Origin: Pelagomonas calceolata
Taxonomy: Eukaryota; Sar; Pelagophyceae; Pelagomonadales; Pelagomonadaceae
Assembly: GCA_918797485.1 (NCBI GenBank)
Contig: CAKKNE010000002.1
Coordinates: 4,120,501-4,184,500, forward strand
Reading direction: 5' to 3'
Length of the DNA stretch: 64,000 nucleotides
In this document: piece by piece, positions 55,588 to 64,000 of the stretch
Layout of the letters: every line of letters begins with the position of its first letter
How positions within the stretch are numbered: position 1 is the first letter of the stretch
Program-made: the position numbers and the translations under genes
The notes under the pieces: model-generated
Told to the model about the DNA's origin: nothing
Databases searched by the model: none
The model's input: only the letters and a program-made list of their open reading frames with translations

Positions 55588-57681
55588 TCAGGACGTGGCC
55601 TCGGCGATGAGGTCTTCGACCTCGGCGGCCGCGCCGTAGTCGCGAGCCGTCACCGTGCCGCCGGCCGAGAACGTGGTGAACTCGATGGCGACGCCGCAGC
55701 CGCCGACGCGCTCGCAAACCTTCGCCTCGTTGATCGTTATCGTCGGATGGTGGTCGAGCGCGTCGCAGAGCCTGGCGACAGACTGGATGAGCTCCGAAGC
55801 TTTGCTAAACGACGCGAGGGTCACGTCGCGGCGAAGCGCGTTTCCGGTGAACCGCCACGTGTCTGGAAGGTGGCCGAGGGCGGTCACGCGGCGCTCGGCC
55901 GCCCCTACGACGCGGCGAACGAGCGTCGCGGCGCACACCGGGCCGCAGCCGTGCGGCGTCGGCGTCACGATTTTTGCGGAGACGTTGGGGTCGACATCTG
56001 CTAACAGAGAGCCCGTGGCAGCGTCGTAGGTCGTGCCCACGTTCACAACGACCGTGTCAGCGCCGACGTCGCCCGGCTGAACGAGGCCTGGGCAGCCCGC
56101 GGCGGCGAAGACGTAGTCGGCCTCGGCCAGCGTTCTGTGTCTCAAGTCTTCCGGCGTAGACGAGTGACAAACGGTGACCGTCGCGTCGAGGTCGGCGAGC
56201 GTTCGCGCGAGGGGCGCCCCGAGGTGCGGCGACCGGCCCAGCACCGTGACCGCCTTGCCCGCGAAATTTAGGTTCGCGACGTCGTCCAAGTAAGAGGCGT
56301 CGTCGTAGGAGGCGCCCGTCGTGAGCTCGGCGGCAGCGAGCGTCCGCAACGTCGCCTCGACCATCAATGGGTCCCGCACCGAGTCGACATCCGAGTCGAC
56401 GGCGGGCGCAGCGTCGGGGCCGCGCTCGACGAGCACCGCGTCGGCGCGCGCCTCGGCCGCCCGCGCCGCCGCGGCGATCGTCGCCGCCGACGCGTCTTCG
56501 GCCAGCGCCACAATTTCGACGTCGATGCCGTCTCCTGTCAGCAGCGCCTCCTTGGCGAACCAGGATTCGACGGCGCCCGTGGTTTCGTTCGTCGCGATAG
56601 CGGCCCGGTCTTCGCCCCCTGCCGCAGCCTCGGGGTCGCCCGCGCGGACGATGGCCACGCTCGGCGCGCGGCCCGTCATCTTTTGGACGCGCCGCGCCCG
56701 GAGACGAGCGTCGGCCCGCAACGCGCGCGCCACGATGTGGCCCACGGGGACTGTCTCTGGCTCGTCGGCGCCGACGGCGATCACGTCGACCGGAGCCTTA
56801 CCGAGCACACGCTCGAGCTCGGCATCGACGCTCGCCCAGCGATTGCCGTCAATCCGTCCACCGACGGCCGCCTGGCGCAGCGCCGCCGGCGCGCACCGCG
56901 CGGCGACGGCGCCGTGGAAGAGCGCGTCGCGGCCGGCGGCCCCGAAGAGCGCCGTGTCATTGTCGTCGGCAGGCAGGGCGGCGATCTCCTCGCCGGCGCG
57001 AATCGGGTCCGCCGAAGCCGCACGCCAGCCCTCGAACAACCCGTCGAGGAACGCCCCGAGCACCGCCGGGTCGGCGCCCTTGGTAGCAAAGAGCGCCTGC
57101 GAGTAGCCGAGGTCGAGGGATCCGATGCCGCCTGGCGCCGTCGCGCAGACCGGTAGGACGTCCATGGCCGACGTGCTGTCGAACCAGGAGAGCGGCTCCG
57201 TCGTGTGGTAGCACTGGATGCCGTCGACCTCGCCGCCGACGAGCAACGCTTTGCGGTGGGCCTCGTCGACGCGGGACACCTCTTGGACGGCTACGCCGCG
57301 TACCCCTCCCGCGTAGCCGTCGAGCGCCGCCTCCATGAGCTTCAAAGAGTCGACATGCGCCGCGACGCGGCGCAGCGGCTGGCCGCGGCGCCGCGCGACC
57401 GCGAGCGGCGAGCGGTCGAACATGGCGCCAAAGGCCACGAGGGGCGCGTCGGCGGCGAGCGAGTTCTGCTCGCAGACGCCGACGACGACGGTCGCGTCCT
57501 TCATCTGGCTCATCTGGCGCTGATGCGCGACGACGGCGGCGCCCTCGTTGCCTGGGGTGCACGGCGCGACCAGCGACACGTCGAGGCCGCGCGACGCGAA
57601 CATGCCCCGCGCGAGGCCCGTCGCGAGGCCCGCGAACTGGCCGCCTAGGTAATAGTCGAGTTGGAGGATGACCTTTCTCAT
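55588..57681 (-). CDS. THI5-like - FolD-like - pterin carbinolamine dehydratase fusion
   Basis: 697 residues from ATG 57681. Three parts: (1) about 1-290, an NMT1/THI5-like periplasmic-binding fold (VILQLDYYLGGQFAGLATGL, then MFASRGLDVSLV), the fold used in thiamine-pyrimidine synthesis or uptake; (2) about 325-600, a methylenetetrahydrofolate dehydrogenase/cyclohydrolase (FolD)-like module with VTVLGRSPHLGAPLARTL, ATVTVCHSSTPED, VVNVGTTYD and IVTPTPHGCGPV; (3) about 603-690, a PCD/DCoH-like domain with CDALDHHPTI. In part 2 the usual Lys- and Gln-containing catalytic motifs are not evident, and in part 3 the late TH is TF, so activities are uncertain. It links thiamine-type, folate and pterin chemistry in one polypeptide. 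Confidence 0.75.
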   Translation of the reverse strand: MRKVILQLDYYLGGQFAGLATGLARGMFASRGLDVSLVAPCTPGNEGAAVVAHQRQMSQMKDATVVVGVCEQNSLAADAPLVAFGAMFDRSPLAVARRRGQPLRRVAAHVDSLKLMEAALDGYAGGVRGVAVQEVSRVDEAHRKALLVGGEVDGIQCYHTTEPLSWFDSTSAMDVLPVCATAPGGIGSLDLGYSQALFATKGADPAVLGAFLDGLFEGWRAASADPIRAGEEIAALPADDNDTALFGAAGRDALFHGAVAARCAPAALRQAAVGGRIDGNRWASVDAELERVLGKAPVDVIAVGADEPETVPVGHIVARALRADARLRARRVQKMTGRAPSVAIVRAGDPEAAAGGEDRAAIATNETTGAVESWFAKEALLTGDGIDVEIVALAEDASAATIAAAARAAEARADAVLVERGPDAAPAVDSDVDSVRDPLMVEATLRTLAAAELTTGASYDDASYLDDVANLNFAGKAVTVLGRSPHLGAPLARTLADLDATVTVCHSSTPEDLRHRTLAEADYVFAAAGCPGLVQPGDVGADTVVVNVGTTYDAATGSLLADVDPNVSAKIVTPTPHGCGPVCAATLVRRVVGAAERRVTALGHLPDTWRFTGNALRRDVTLASFSKASELIQSVARLCDALDHHPTITINEAKVCERVGGCGVAIEFTTFSAGGTVTARDYGAAAEVEDLIAEATS

Positions 57682-57870
57682 CGCTTCGGACGCGCGAGCG
57701 TATCGAGAGGCCACTGAGTTGCTTCAACTTTGAGAGGAGCTTCTCGCGCTAAAATCGGTGACCTCTAAAAGAAACTCCTCGAAGGAAAGGTCGCCCTGCC
57801 ACGCTCTTACAATCGATAACCAACTATGCGGCTCAAACACGTCGTGAAACTTCTTTGTGTTGTGGCTCAG

Positions 57871-57893
57871 GCTAGTGTGTTACAGGACGCTGC
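57871..57893. promoter_or_regulatory. Dispersed palindrome copy 12
   Basis: 23 bp; GCTAGTGTG-TTACAGG-ACGCTGC; right arm partly lost. 190 bp from the fusion-gene start and 58 bp from the start at 57951, between divergent genes. Confidence 0.65.
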
Positions 57894-57950
57894 TCGCAGC
57901 TATGCCCATAGATGGGTGGCAGAGCCTTGTGATTTTACCGCTCCGCCACC

Positions 57951-58781
57951 ATGTCCATGATGCAAATGCTCATGGCCAGCCACATCTCCGAAGGCCTTGG
58001 TCCTGTGCCTCCGATCCCAGTCGAGGACAAACCCTGGCTCACCGAGGAGGTGGACAAGGGCACGGTGGTGCGCCGCGCGGTGAAAGAGAGGCTGACGCCG
58101 ATGGGTTCCCAGCCGGGATGCATTCATCAAACGGCACGTCTGTGCTTTGACAGCGAGCGGCCGATCACGGCGGTCCGCGCCTGGCTCATCGACAATGTTG
58201 GGGAAAGCGGCGAGCCCGTGATTACCAGCCTGGCCTTCCGATACCGCGGCAGCAGCCGGTTCATACCCGACGCGCCGGATGCGGCCGACGATGCGGCGCG
58301 GCGCGGCCGCGATCCGCAGAACTTTCGGGAGCAGACGGAGACGCTCGCGACCGGGGATTCCATCGTCGCTGTGAAGTGTAGCTCGACGGCGATGGAGTTT
58401 ACGTCAGAAATTACCTTCCAAACGAGCCAAGGCCGTGCAATCGTTTTCGGCTCGCACGGCACCATCATACCGTGGGGCCCGCCCGACGTGATGAGCGCTG
58501 ACGGGGCGCCTCTCGTCGGATTCGTGGCGCTTCGGACGGTCTTAGCGCCGTGGGTCGATTGGCGGAGCCCGAACGTGGAGGCCATTGACGTGTATGGCGG
58601 GGCGACGCTGACGCCTATCGCGTGCTACTTCTCGACCGCCTGGAAGCGACGCCGGTCCCTCGTCCTTCTCAAAGCACTGGTCAAGAAGGACAAGGCCAAG
58701 GCGCCGGGCGCGCTCTGGCCGCGCGTCCTCGACGCGGACTTCGAGGAGGGCCTCTGGCGCCACGTCGTGCGCTGCTTGTGA
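57951..58781 (+). CDS. Hypothetical protein with jacalin-like segment
   Basis: 276 residues; ATG 57951 follows GCCACC. Family not recognised with certainty. A beta-rich stretch at about 135-220 (MEFTSEITFQTSQGRAIVFG, then SHGT) resembles the F-T-T-N-x-G-R core of jacalin-type lectins. The first 50 residues are Met/Pro-rich and the last 60 are basic and helical. No signal peptide or TM. The stop TGA is 46 bp from the stop of the convergent GT90 gene. Confidence 0.5.
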   Translation: MSMMQMLMASHISEGLGPVPPIPVEDKPWLTEEVDKGTVVRRAVKERLTPMGSQPGCIHQTARLCFDSERPITAVRAWLIDNVGESGEPVITSLAFRYRGSSRFIPDAPDAADDAARRGRDPQNFREQTETLATGDSIVAVKCSSTAMEFTSEITFQTSQGRAIVFGSHGTIIPWGPPDVMSADGAPLVGFVALRTVLAPWVDWRSPNVEAIDVYGGATLTPIACYFSTAWKRRRSLVLLKALVKKDKAKAPGALWPRVLDADFEEGLWRHVVRCL

Positions 58782-58827
58782 GTTTGTTAGAGAGTCGATG
58801 TAAAAATGTAAAAACCACAAACAATAC

Positions 58828-60372
58828 TCAAACCGAAGAAGCAAGGGGCACGCGCTCCCGGACGCGCGCGCCGCCGCGCCGGCCCGCGGCGCTCATCTTC
58901 GGGTCGCGGAACGGCGCCGGCAGCGCTCCCAACAAATCGCAGGCCGCGGCGCCCGTCGCGGCGGTCCGCCACGTGATCGACCAGCCCGGCTCGCGCCGGT
59001 TCCGGGGCGTCCCGCGCACGACCTCGACCAACCCGGCCGCGAAGTGCCGCGCGCAGTTCTCTCTTGATAACAATTCGGCGAGCGTCGCGTTCGCGGTATG
59101 GTGCGTCCGCTGGTTCAACGCGGAATCCAGAAGGGGCAGGCGCTGCCTCAGTGACGTGAGGACGGTCGCCACGTAGCTGCCCATGCACTCGCCACATAAT
59201 AGATTGTCTGCCACGCCGCGCGAGTTCTCTAACAATTCATTGCGCCACTCTACATGGTCGGTGATGGCGTCGAGCGTCGCCTTGGCCGTCGACACGTTGA
59301 CCGTGACGTGCGTCCTCCCGTCCCTTAACCCGGCCGAGTACCACTGCAGCGCGCCGCCCGGTTCGAGGAGAGGACCGGCCCAGAAGACGACGACGGCCCC
59401 CAGCAGCCAGAGGTGGTTTAAGTTCCTAGAGTAGCTTCCCGTCGTACTTCCGGGCAAATCCAATAAATACTGGAACGTGTTGAACTTGCCGTGATTCATG
59501 AACCGGCCCTGGACCGCCCTGCAACCCGAATCTCGTATTTTAGCTAAGTCGTCGTTCTGCGGTAAGACCTTCCGACACAAGTCTTGAGATAAAGACCGGA
59601 TCGGCCGCGGCCGACACGTATTCGTGCGCACGTCAAATTTCTTCGCGTCGTGCGCGGTTAATGAAGCCGCCTGCAACCGCGCGTAGTTGCCGGCTTCTCT
59701 ACTACAATCTCTCTCTTTGTTAATCACGGCCTCCCGACCTCGAATCTTACCCCGCCAAAACAACTGCGGCCTCCTGTTCTCCCACTTCCGTCGTCGACCA
59801 AGCGCCACCAAGGCACTCCGCTCCCGCTCCCAGTTCCTATATAAATCCCCGAAGTACGGATTCGGCACCAGAACGCCGCACTGCTTTTCGCCGTTCTTCT
59901 TGGCTATCACGAGCTTCGGCAGGTGCGGGTCGCATTCGTGACTGGGGCCACTCGCGCCCTCATCGAACGTATATACGACGTTCTTTATCAGGTCGCTCTT
60001 CTTTCTTAGAACGGAATTCATGAATCGCAGATGCAGCTCGCGCTTCATCTCGCCCAAATAAGCCTTGTGGACAAATAATCTACCTTGCAAGATCCAAATC
60101 GCGTGCGTCTTGTCCAGGAGGGCGCTTCGTAACGCGAGCTTCGTGCTCTTATGGGACTCGTCTATAGAATAGCGTGCCACATCCCGCATCGCGTGGTCGA
60201 GGACACGTCGTTTCGCTGCTTCCCAATCATAACTTTCGTTGCGCCACGACCCGTACGGACTGGCGCGGTCGTAGTCGACGGGTGCGCTCTTTGGTTTTTG
60301 CCACTTCCCTGTTCTAATAAATGCACCATGGCAGGCCGCGGCGCAGAGCAGGAGTGCTGCCCTTACACGCAT
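58828..60372 (-). CDS. GT90 (CAP10/POGLUT-type) glycosyltransferase
   Basis: 514 residues from ATG 60372, which opens the signal peptide MRVRAALLLCAAACHGAF. The CAP10 domain (about 170-420) is recognisable: RPQLFWRGKIRGRE, FNTFQYLLDLPGSTTGSYSR, NLNHLWLLGAVVVFW and a following Trp/Tyr block. Family enzymes add xylose or glucose to proteins or polysaccharides in the ER/Golgi. Conserved Cys (CDPH, CGEC) fit lumenal folding. Donor unknown. Confidence 0.85.
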   Translation of the reverse strand: MRVRAALLLCAAACHGAFIRTGKWQKPKSAPVDYDRASPYGSWRNESYDWEAAKRRVLDHAMRDVARYSIDESHKSTKLALRSALLDKTHAIWILQGRLFVHKAYLGEMKRELHLRFMNSVLRKKSDLIKNVVYTFDEGASGPSHECDPHLPKLVIAKKNGEKQCGVLVPNPYFGDLYRNWERERSALVALGRRRKWENRRPQLFWRGKIRGREAVINKERDCSREAGNYARLQAASLTAHDAKKFDVRTNTCRPRPIRSLSQDLCRKVLPQNDDLAKIRDSGCRAVQGRFMNHGKFNTFQYLLDLPGSTTGSYSRNLNHLWLLGAVVVFWAGPLLEPGGALQWYSAGLRDGRTHVTVNVSTAKATLDAITDHVEWRNELLENSRGVADNLLCGECMGSYVATVLTSLRQRLPLLDSALNQRTHHTANATLAELLSRENCARHFAAGLVEVVRGTPRNRREPGWSITWRTAATGAAACDLLGALPAPFRDPKMSAAGRRGGARVRERVPLASSV

Positions 60373-60470
60373 CGCTGCCGCGCGCGTCGGCAGTGCTGCC
60401 CCGCGGCGATGGCGTACCGCTATCGCGCCGCGGAGGCAATTGCGCAATATATTTTGTCGAGGCACGGCTT

Positions 60471-60494
60471 GCTAGTGTCTTAACAGACGCTAGC
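60471..60494. promoter_or_regulatory. Dispersed palindrome copy 13a
   Basis: 24 bp; GCTAGTGTC-TTAACAG-ACGCTAGC. Opposite orientation to the copy 8 bp away; together they form a paired unit between divergent genes, 99 bp from the GT90 start. Confidence 0.85.
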
Positions 60495-60502
60495 TGCGCG
60501 GG

Positions 60503-60526
60503 GCTAGCGGCCTGTAAGACACTAGC
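60503..60526. promoter_or_regulatory. Dispersed palindrome copy 13b (consensus)
   Basis: 24 bp; identical to copy 7 (GCTAGCGG-CCTGTAA-GACACTAGC). 37 bp upstream of the PARP-like/ZZ gene start. Confidence 0.9.
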
Positions 60527-60562
60527 AAGCGCGAGCCAGGAGGGTCACCGGAGAGAGTCACA

Positions 60563-61749
60563 ATGTCTGCCCTAGCCGCGCTGCAGCAGCAAACTACCAA
60601 GCTTTACCACGGCACCAGCTGGGAGAACGCGCAGAAAATCTTGCGCGACGGGTTTGAGCCGTCGGAGCGCGGATCACTGGGCAGAGGCGTCTATCTCGCC
60701 GAACCGAGAAAGCTGAGCGCTACGCACGCAACGAGAACTGGCACGGCTCGTCGCGCGGCGCGGTGCTCGAGGTCACGGTACGCCTGCCCCCCAACAAGGT
60801 GAAGCACGTGGACCGCGACGACAAGAGCTGGGCCCGCGAGGGCTACGAGGCGTGTCGCGCCCAGCGCACGCGCGTGTCGCATCAACCCGAATACTGCGTC
60901 GCCGATCCGAAGAAGGTTCGGGTCGCGAGCGTCGAGGAGGTGCCGACGGTCGCGCCGCGGGCTCTTCCGAATTACGGCGCGGGCGCGCGCGCGAACGACC
61001 CTTCGTCGGACGGCGAAGCGGCGGCTGGTGCTGCCGCTCCGTCGGATCCGGAGGATGACGAGGTGCGGACGGGCGTGTTCCATCCCGGCGTGACGTGCGA
61101 CGCCACCGGCGGGCCGATCTACGGCACGCGATGGCACCTTGCAGGCGAGGACTACGACCTGTGCGACGCTGCATACCGCCAGCTCGTGCCGGAAGACCGC
61201 GAACTTTTTGTTCGGGTCGATGAACCGCACACGTTCGTAGACTGGGACTCAGAGGAAGACGAATCTTCCGACGCACAAGGACACGCTGGCGCCGACACTG
61301 ATGATGATGAAGACCACTGGGACGACGGCGATCGGGATGCGCCCGACCAGCTTAGGATTGGGTACGCTTCTCTGGTAGATGAAGAAGACGGCGATCGAGA
61401 AGAGCCGGAGTTCAGGATCGGATATGCTTGTCTGGTAGATGAAGGGGACGATGATGAATCGCGTGGCACGGTCGAGATATATCACGAAGACGGTACTGAA
61501 TCACAAGATGGCGGCAGCGATCGCGTGGAGGATCAATATGACGACGCCAGCTCCGAGGGCGACGGTGGCGCGGAGGATCACGACGACGCTGGCTCCGAGG
61601 GCGACGGTGGCGTGGAGGATCACGACGACGCTGGCTCCGAGGGCGGCGGCTGGGACGGTGGCAACGAAAGCGATTATGGGGGAGGTTACGAGAGCGACGA
61701 TTGCGGCGGCGGCGGTTACGGCGGCGGTTACGACAGCGGCGACTACTAG
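60563..61749 (+). CDS. PARP-like (Gig2-type) and degenerate ZZ protein, frame change near 60.72 kb
   Basis: About 395 codons in two frames. Frame 1 from ATG 60563 encodes TTKLYHGTSWENAQKILRDG, then GSLGRGVYLAEPRK; the conserved continuation (ERYARNENWHGSSRGAVLEV, later WAREGYEACR and CVADPKKVRV) is in another frame up to 61749. This order matches the short PARP-like fold of fish Gig2 proteins. A very small intron, a sequence error or a true frameshift could explain the change. A ZZ-like finger follows (HPGVTCDAT, IYGTRWHL, DYDLCDAAYRQL) with one Cys of the first pair missing. The tail is acidic with two RIGYA-LVDE units and 42-bp repeats. A role in ADP-ribosylation or binding is inferred. Confidence 0.55.
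61543..61650 (+). repeat. 42-bp tandem repeat inside the acidic tail
   Basis: Units at 61543-61584 and 61585-61626 and a partial third. Each full unit encodes 14 residues, DAGSEGDGGVEDHD (first copy DASSEGDGGAEDHD). In-frame, so the tail length may vary between strains. Confidence 0.85.
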
Positions 61750-61932
61750 GCTACGACAAGCGACTAAGAAACCTGTGAATTACAAAGTATTCGGAGCGAA
61801 ACCTCACACCATTCGTGTCTGGGTTCGAGCGAGACTCGGGGGGCAGGGTGAAACAACACCCTATCGCCAATCCCAATAGACACAGTGGCGAAGCGTTCGG
61901 GGTCCGTACTACCTGGGGGTGGGTTCAATAAG

Positions 61933-61970
<38 letters not shown>

Positions 61971-62054
61971 GGGAGCCGTAACAATAACTATCCTGCGGGA
62001 GCCCTTGCAAGTCTAGGCGGCTTTGGAATGACAACACAACATTACAACGACGAC
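61750..62054. other. Convergent 3' region with CT microsatellite
   Basis: No gene. A (CT)n run of about 17 units lies at 61935-61968. This is the longest convergent gap in the window and holds no dispersed palindrome. Confidence 0.6.
61935..61968. repeat. (CT)n microsatellite
   Basis: Uninterrupted CT dinucleotides, about 17 units, between two converging genes. Confidence 0.95.
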
Positions 62055-64000
62055 TCAGAGGTCCCCGCGCACGACCCGAAAATGCGTCAAGTCTTGCAGG
62101 GGCCCGTACGGCCGCGGCGGCGCGAGCGGCGCGGTCAGCGCCTTCAGAGCGCGTTGATGCACGGCCGCCCACCGCTCCGTCAGCTCAATGATCGTAGCGT
62201 CCGGCTTGCGAAAATAGACCCGAAAATCACTTGAATTGAACATGGCCACGCCGTGCCAGGGCTTCCACGCGACGTGGCCCGTGCCAATGGTACACGAGTC
62301 GAACTCGAGGATCGAACAAGCATCGGCACCCTTGGGCCACTCGCCGCTCGCGACCTTCTCTGCGGAACATTTGTATTCTAGGGATAATCTAGTGTGCTTT
62401 CCTGCGAAGTGCACGTTCAGAAAGTCCTGCTCGCCGTACACATATAAACCAGAGTCCTCTGCTAGTGTTTCGTCGAAGGGCTCGGGGCCCGGCTTCAGTA
62501 CTAATACACCTCCACTCAAGTAGTCGTTCGGGGCCGCGAGCGGCTCGCCCCCATCCAAGGCTGAGAATAACTCCGAGACGTCTCTGAGTACAAGTACGTC
62601 GCTGTCCAGGTAAATGACCCGCTCCGCATCAATTGACCAGAGCTGGAGCTTGGCCCACTGGCCCAATCCTAGGGCCGGCAACGCCGACGAGTGGCCCACG
62701 CCCTTTCTGGGACGGACGTCCCGACAGATGAAGCCAAAACTTTGTAAAGCGTTCCTCGCCTCGGCGTCCATATCGTCTCCTAACAAGGCATAAAAAGGCA
62801 CAGATACACCATTCTCCAGTAGAGACTGTTTTAATGTAAGAGCGCCGTGCACGTAGCCCGTATCACTGGACGAGCCGTACAGGATGGTCGCGACCGCCGT
62901 CTCGTATTGAGAAGTTCTTTTTGATAATGAAACCCGATCCCAGATGCGGGCAGGTACTTCTGGTTCTTGGAAGGGCCGGTACGTCACCGTCTTGGCCGCA
63001 TGGTACCACCGCGGCTCGGGACAATAACCTCGGACGCCAAAATACGCCGCCGCCTCGACCCTAAACAAAGAGCGTAACCCCCCGTCCATGGCGCCGCCGC
63101 CGCCCTCCCTTCTAAATGCCGGTTTTAATGATATAGACACTTGACCCCTATGGTCCTCCTCCAGCGTGTTCCAGTGCTGGCCGGCCGCCGTGCTCCACAG
63201 AGCTGAGCCTCCATCCCTTTCACTGGGATAGGCGTCCAGATGGACCGGACCTGCTAAAAAAGCCTTCCAGTGCCACGTTTCGTTTTCGTAGACCTCCACA
63301 CCTAGTTCACAAGCAACGTCGCCTAAAACCAACACCTCGCCATCCCTCGGCCGGTCCAATGATAATCTACATTTCGGTTGAGGTTCCTCTTTAGCCAACG
63401 CGAGACTATTGTCGAGTAGTTCCACAATCTGTGTTGCTTGGCACGCCCGGTCATACAGCAAGCAGCCGGGGAAGGCCTCCTTCCACAACCGCAACCGCTC
63501 CACAGCATGAACCGCCTGCGCGTAGACGTCTCGTCTTGATGAAGGCAGAGTGAACCGCAAGGGAATCTTCTCGCCTCCGTCCTTCTCTCGACGATCAAAC
63601 AACACCAGGCCACCCTTTGATGTCCCTACGACCTCGTCCGCGTCGTCTCCGTCGTAAGGCGGCACCAGATCATCAAAATCACCCGTCAGCTCGAGGTCAA
63701 ACGTGCCCGTCGCTGTCGTGCACCCGTCGGGCGCGTGGGAGACCTCCAGCACTAGTCTGCCTCTTAAATCAATCAAGCCTCGCACCCAGACATTTACGAG
63801 GCCGACGTCCTCCCACGTCACCCTTAATTCAGGGAGTAGCTCCGTGCCATTCTTCGTGAGGAGAGAGCAGTGGAACGTCAGTTCGCCCCAGACGTCCCGT
63901 CGTGTCCCATTCGCGTCGACGCTGCGGATGTGGAGGTCGATGTGTCGTGAGGCCACGGCCAGCAGCTTGGCTTCGATGGTGCACGGCTCCGCGGCGACGC
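62055..64000 (-). CDS. GT8-family (glycogenin-like) glycosyltransferase, 5' end outside the window
   Basis: At least 648 residues; the frame is still open at the right edge, so the start is not in view. The C-terminal ~300 residues hold a GT8 fold: ATILYGSSSDTGYVHGALTL, LGQWAKLQLWSIDAERVIYL with the metal-binding DSDVLVL, YLSGGVLVLKPGPE, and GEQDFLNVHF. GT8 enzymes such as glycogenin and galactinol synthase transfer glucose or galactose with Mn2+. The N-terminal ~330 residues are beta-rich with no family I recognise. No TM segment is seen in the visible part. Confidence 0.82.
   Translation of the reverse strand, partial: VAAEPCTIEAKLLAVASRHIDLHIRSVDANGTRRDVWGELTFHCSLLTKNGTELLPELRVTWEDVGLVNVWVRGLIDLRGRLVLEVSHAPDGCTTATGTFDLELTGDFDDLVPPYDGDDADEVVGTSKGGLVLFDRREKDGGEKIPLRFTLPSSRRDVYAQAVHAVERLRLWKEAFPGCLLYDRACQATQIVELLDNSLALAKEEPQPKCRLSLDRPRDGEVLVLGDVACELGVEVYENETWHWKAFLAGPVHLDAYPSERDGGSALWSTAAGQHWNTLEEDHRGQVSISLKPAFRREGGGGAMDGGLRSLFRVEAAAYFGVRGYCPEPRWYHAAKTVTYRPFQEPEVPARIWDRVSLSKRTSQYETAVATILYGSSSDTGYVHGALTLKQSLLENGVSVPFYALLGDDMDAEARNALQSFGFICRDVRPRKGVGHSSALPALGLGQWAKLQLWSIDAERVIYLDSDVLVLRDVSELFSALDGGEPLAAPNDYLSGGVLVLKPGPEPFDETLAEDSGLYVYGEQDFLNVHFAGKHTRLSLEYKCSAEKVASGEWPKGADACSILEFDSCTIGTGHVAWKPWHGVAMFNSSDFRVYFRKPDATIIELTERWAAVHQRALKALTAPLAPPRPYGPLQDLTHFRVVRGDL

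Noticed and set aside
8827-60526. Dispersed palindrome as transcription terminator or miniature transposon
   Set aside because: Copies sit on promoter sides, not after convergent gene ends; no constant flanking duplication was noticed by eye. The transposon idea cannot be fully excluded without a genome scan.
61740-61860. Possible tRNA (B-box-like GGGTTCGAGC)
   Set aside because: No matching A box, acceptor stem or cloverleaf could be drawn.
1-64000. Viral or retroelement remnants, CRISPR arrays, rRNA
   Set aside because: No reverse transcriptase, integrase, capsid or spaced repeat array was recognised in any reading frame.

Overview
The window reads as nuclear DNA of a small, GC-rich, gene-dense photosynthetic stramenopile, most likely a pelagophyte (Aureococcus/Pelagomonas-like). 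This is inferred from: closely packed, mostly intron-free eukaryotic genes on both strands; several proteins with a signal peptide followed by an A-F or A-W plastid-entry motif typical of red secondary plastids (for example ARAFAP at 49.7 kb and the Mg-chelatase D subunit at 25.3 kb); and two ~100-nt introns that share sequence and look like introners, which are known from this lineage. No rRNA, tRNA, CRISPR or virus-derived element was recognised.

Layout. 0-10 kb: molybdenum-cofactor MoaA/CNX2 (cut by the left edge), a tricalbin/E-Syt-like lipid-transfer protein, a PDZ-aldo/keto reductase, a plastid FAS1 protein, a zinc-motif FAD monooxygenase, and CCDC124/Lso2. 10-25 kb: a DUF924-TilS fusion, a three-module CbbX/SpoVK-like AAA+ protein, CDC73 of the Paf1 complex, a UBL-RINGv membrane E3, and several unrecognised proteins. 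25-33 kb: magnesium chelatase D, then a very long receptor-like reading frame that continues past one TGA into WWE, SH3-like and PARP domains, then a secreted DUF2237-like protein. 33-41 kb: a J-domain/dynamin/FG-repeat protein, a WW membrane protein, decapping factor DCP1, a TPR protein and an M17 leucyl aminopeptidase. 41-50 kb: two tandem paralogues, glycosyltransferase, DOT1-like, METTL21-like and SANT-SET genes, a PA-domain protein and a small plastid Cys-rich protein. 50-64 kb: a 1580-residue Tudor/ankyrin/EF-hand protein, a THI5-like/FolD/PCD fusion, a GT90 enzyme, a PARP-like/ZZ protein and a GT8 enzyme cut by the right edge.

The strongest unexplained signals are: (i) a 22-25 bp imperfect palindrome, GCTAGCGG-N7-GACACTAGC, in at least 13 copies, all upstream of start codons and frequent in divergent promoters; (ii) the J-dynamin-FG protein, which looks like a nuclear-pore-associated dynamin; (iii) the receptor-WWE-SH3-PARP frame with a TGA where the WWE domain expects tryptophan; (iv) the introner pair; and (v) several domain fusions (THI5-like/FolD/PCD, DUF924/TilS, zinc-motif/FAD monooxygenase).
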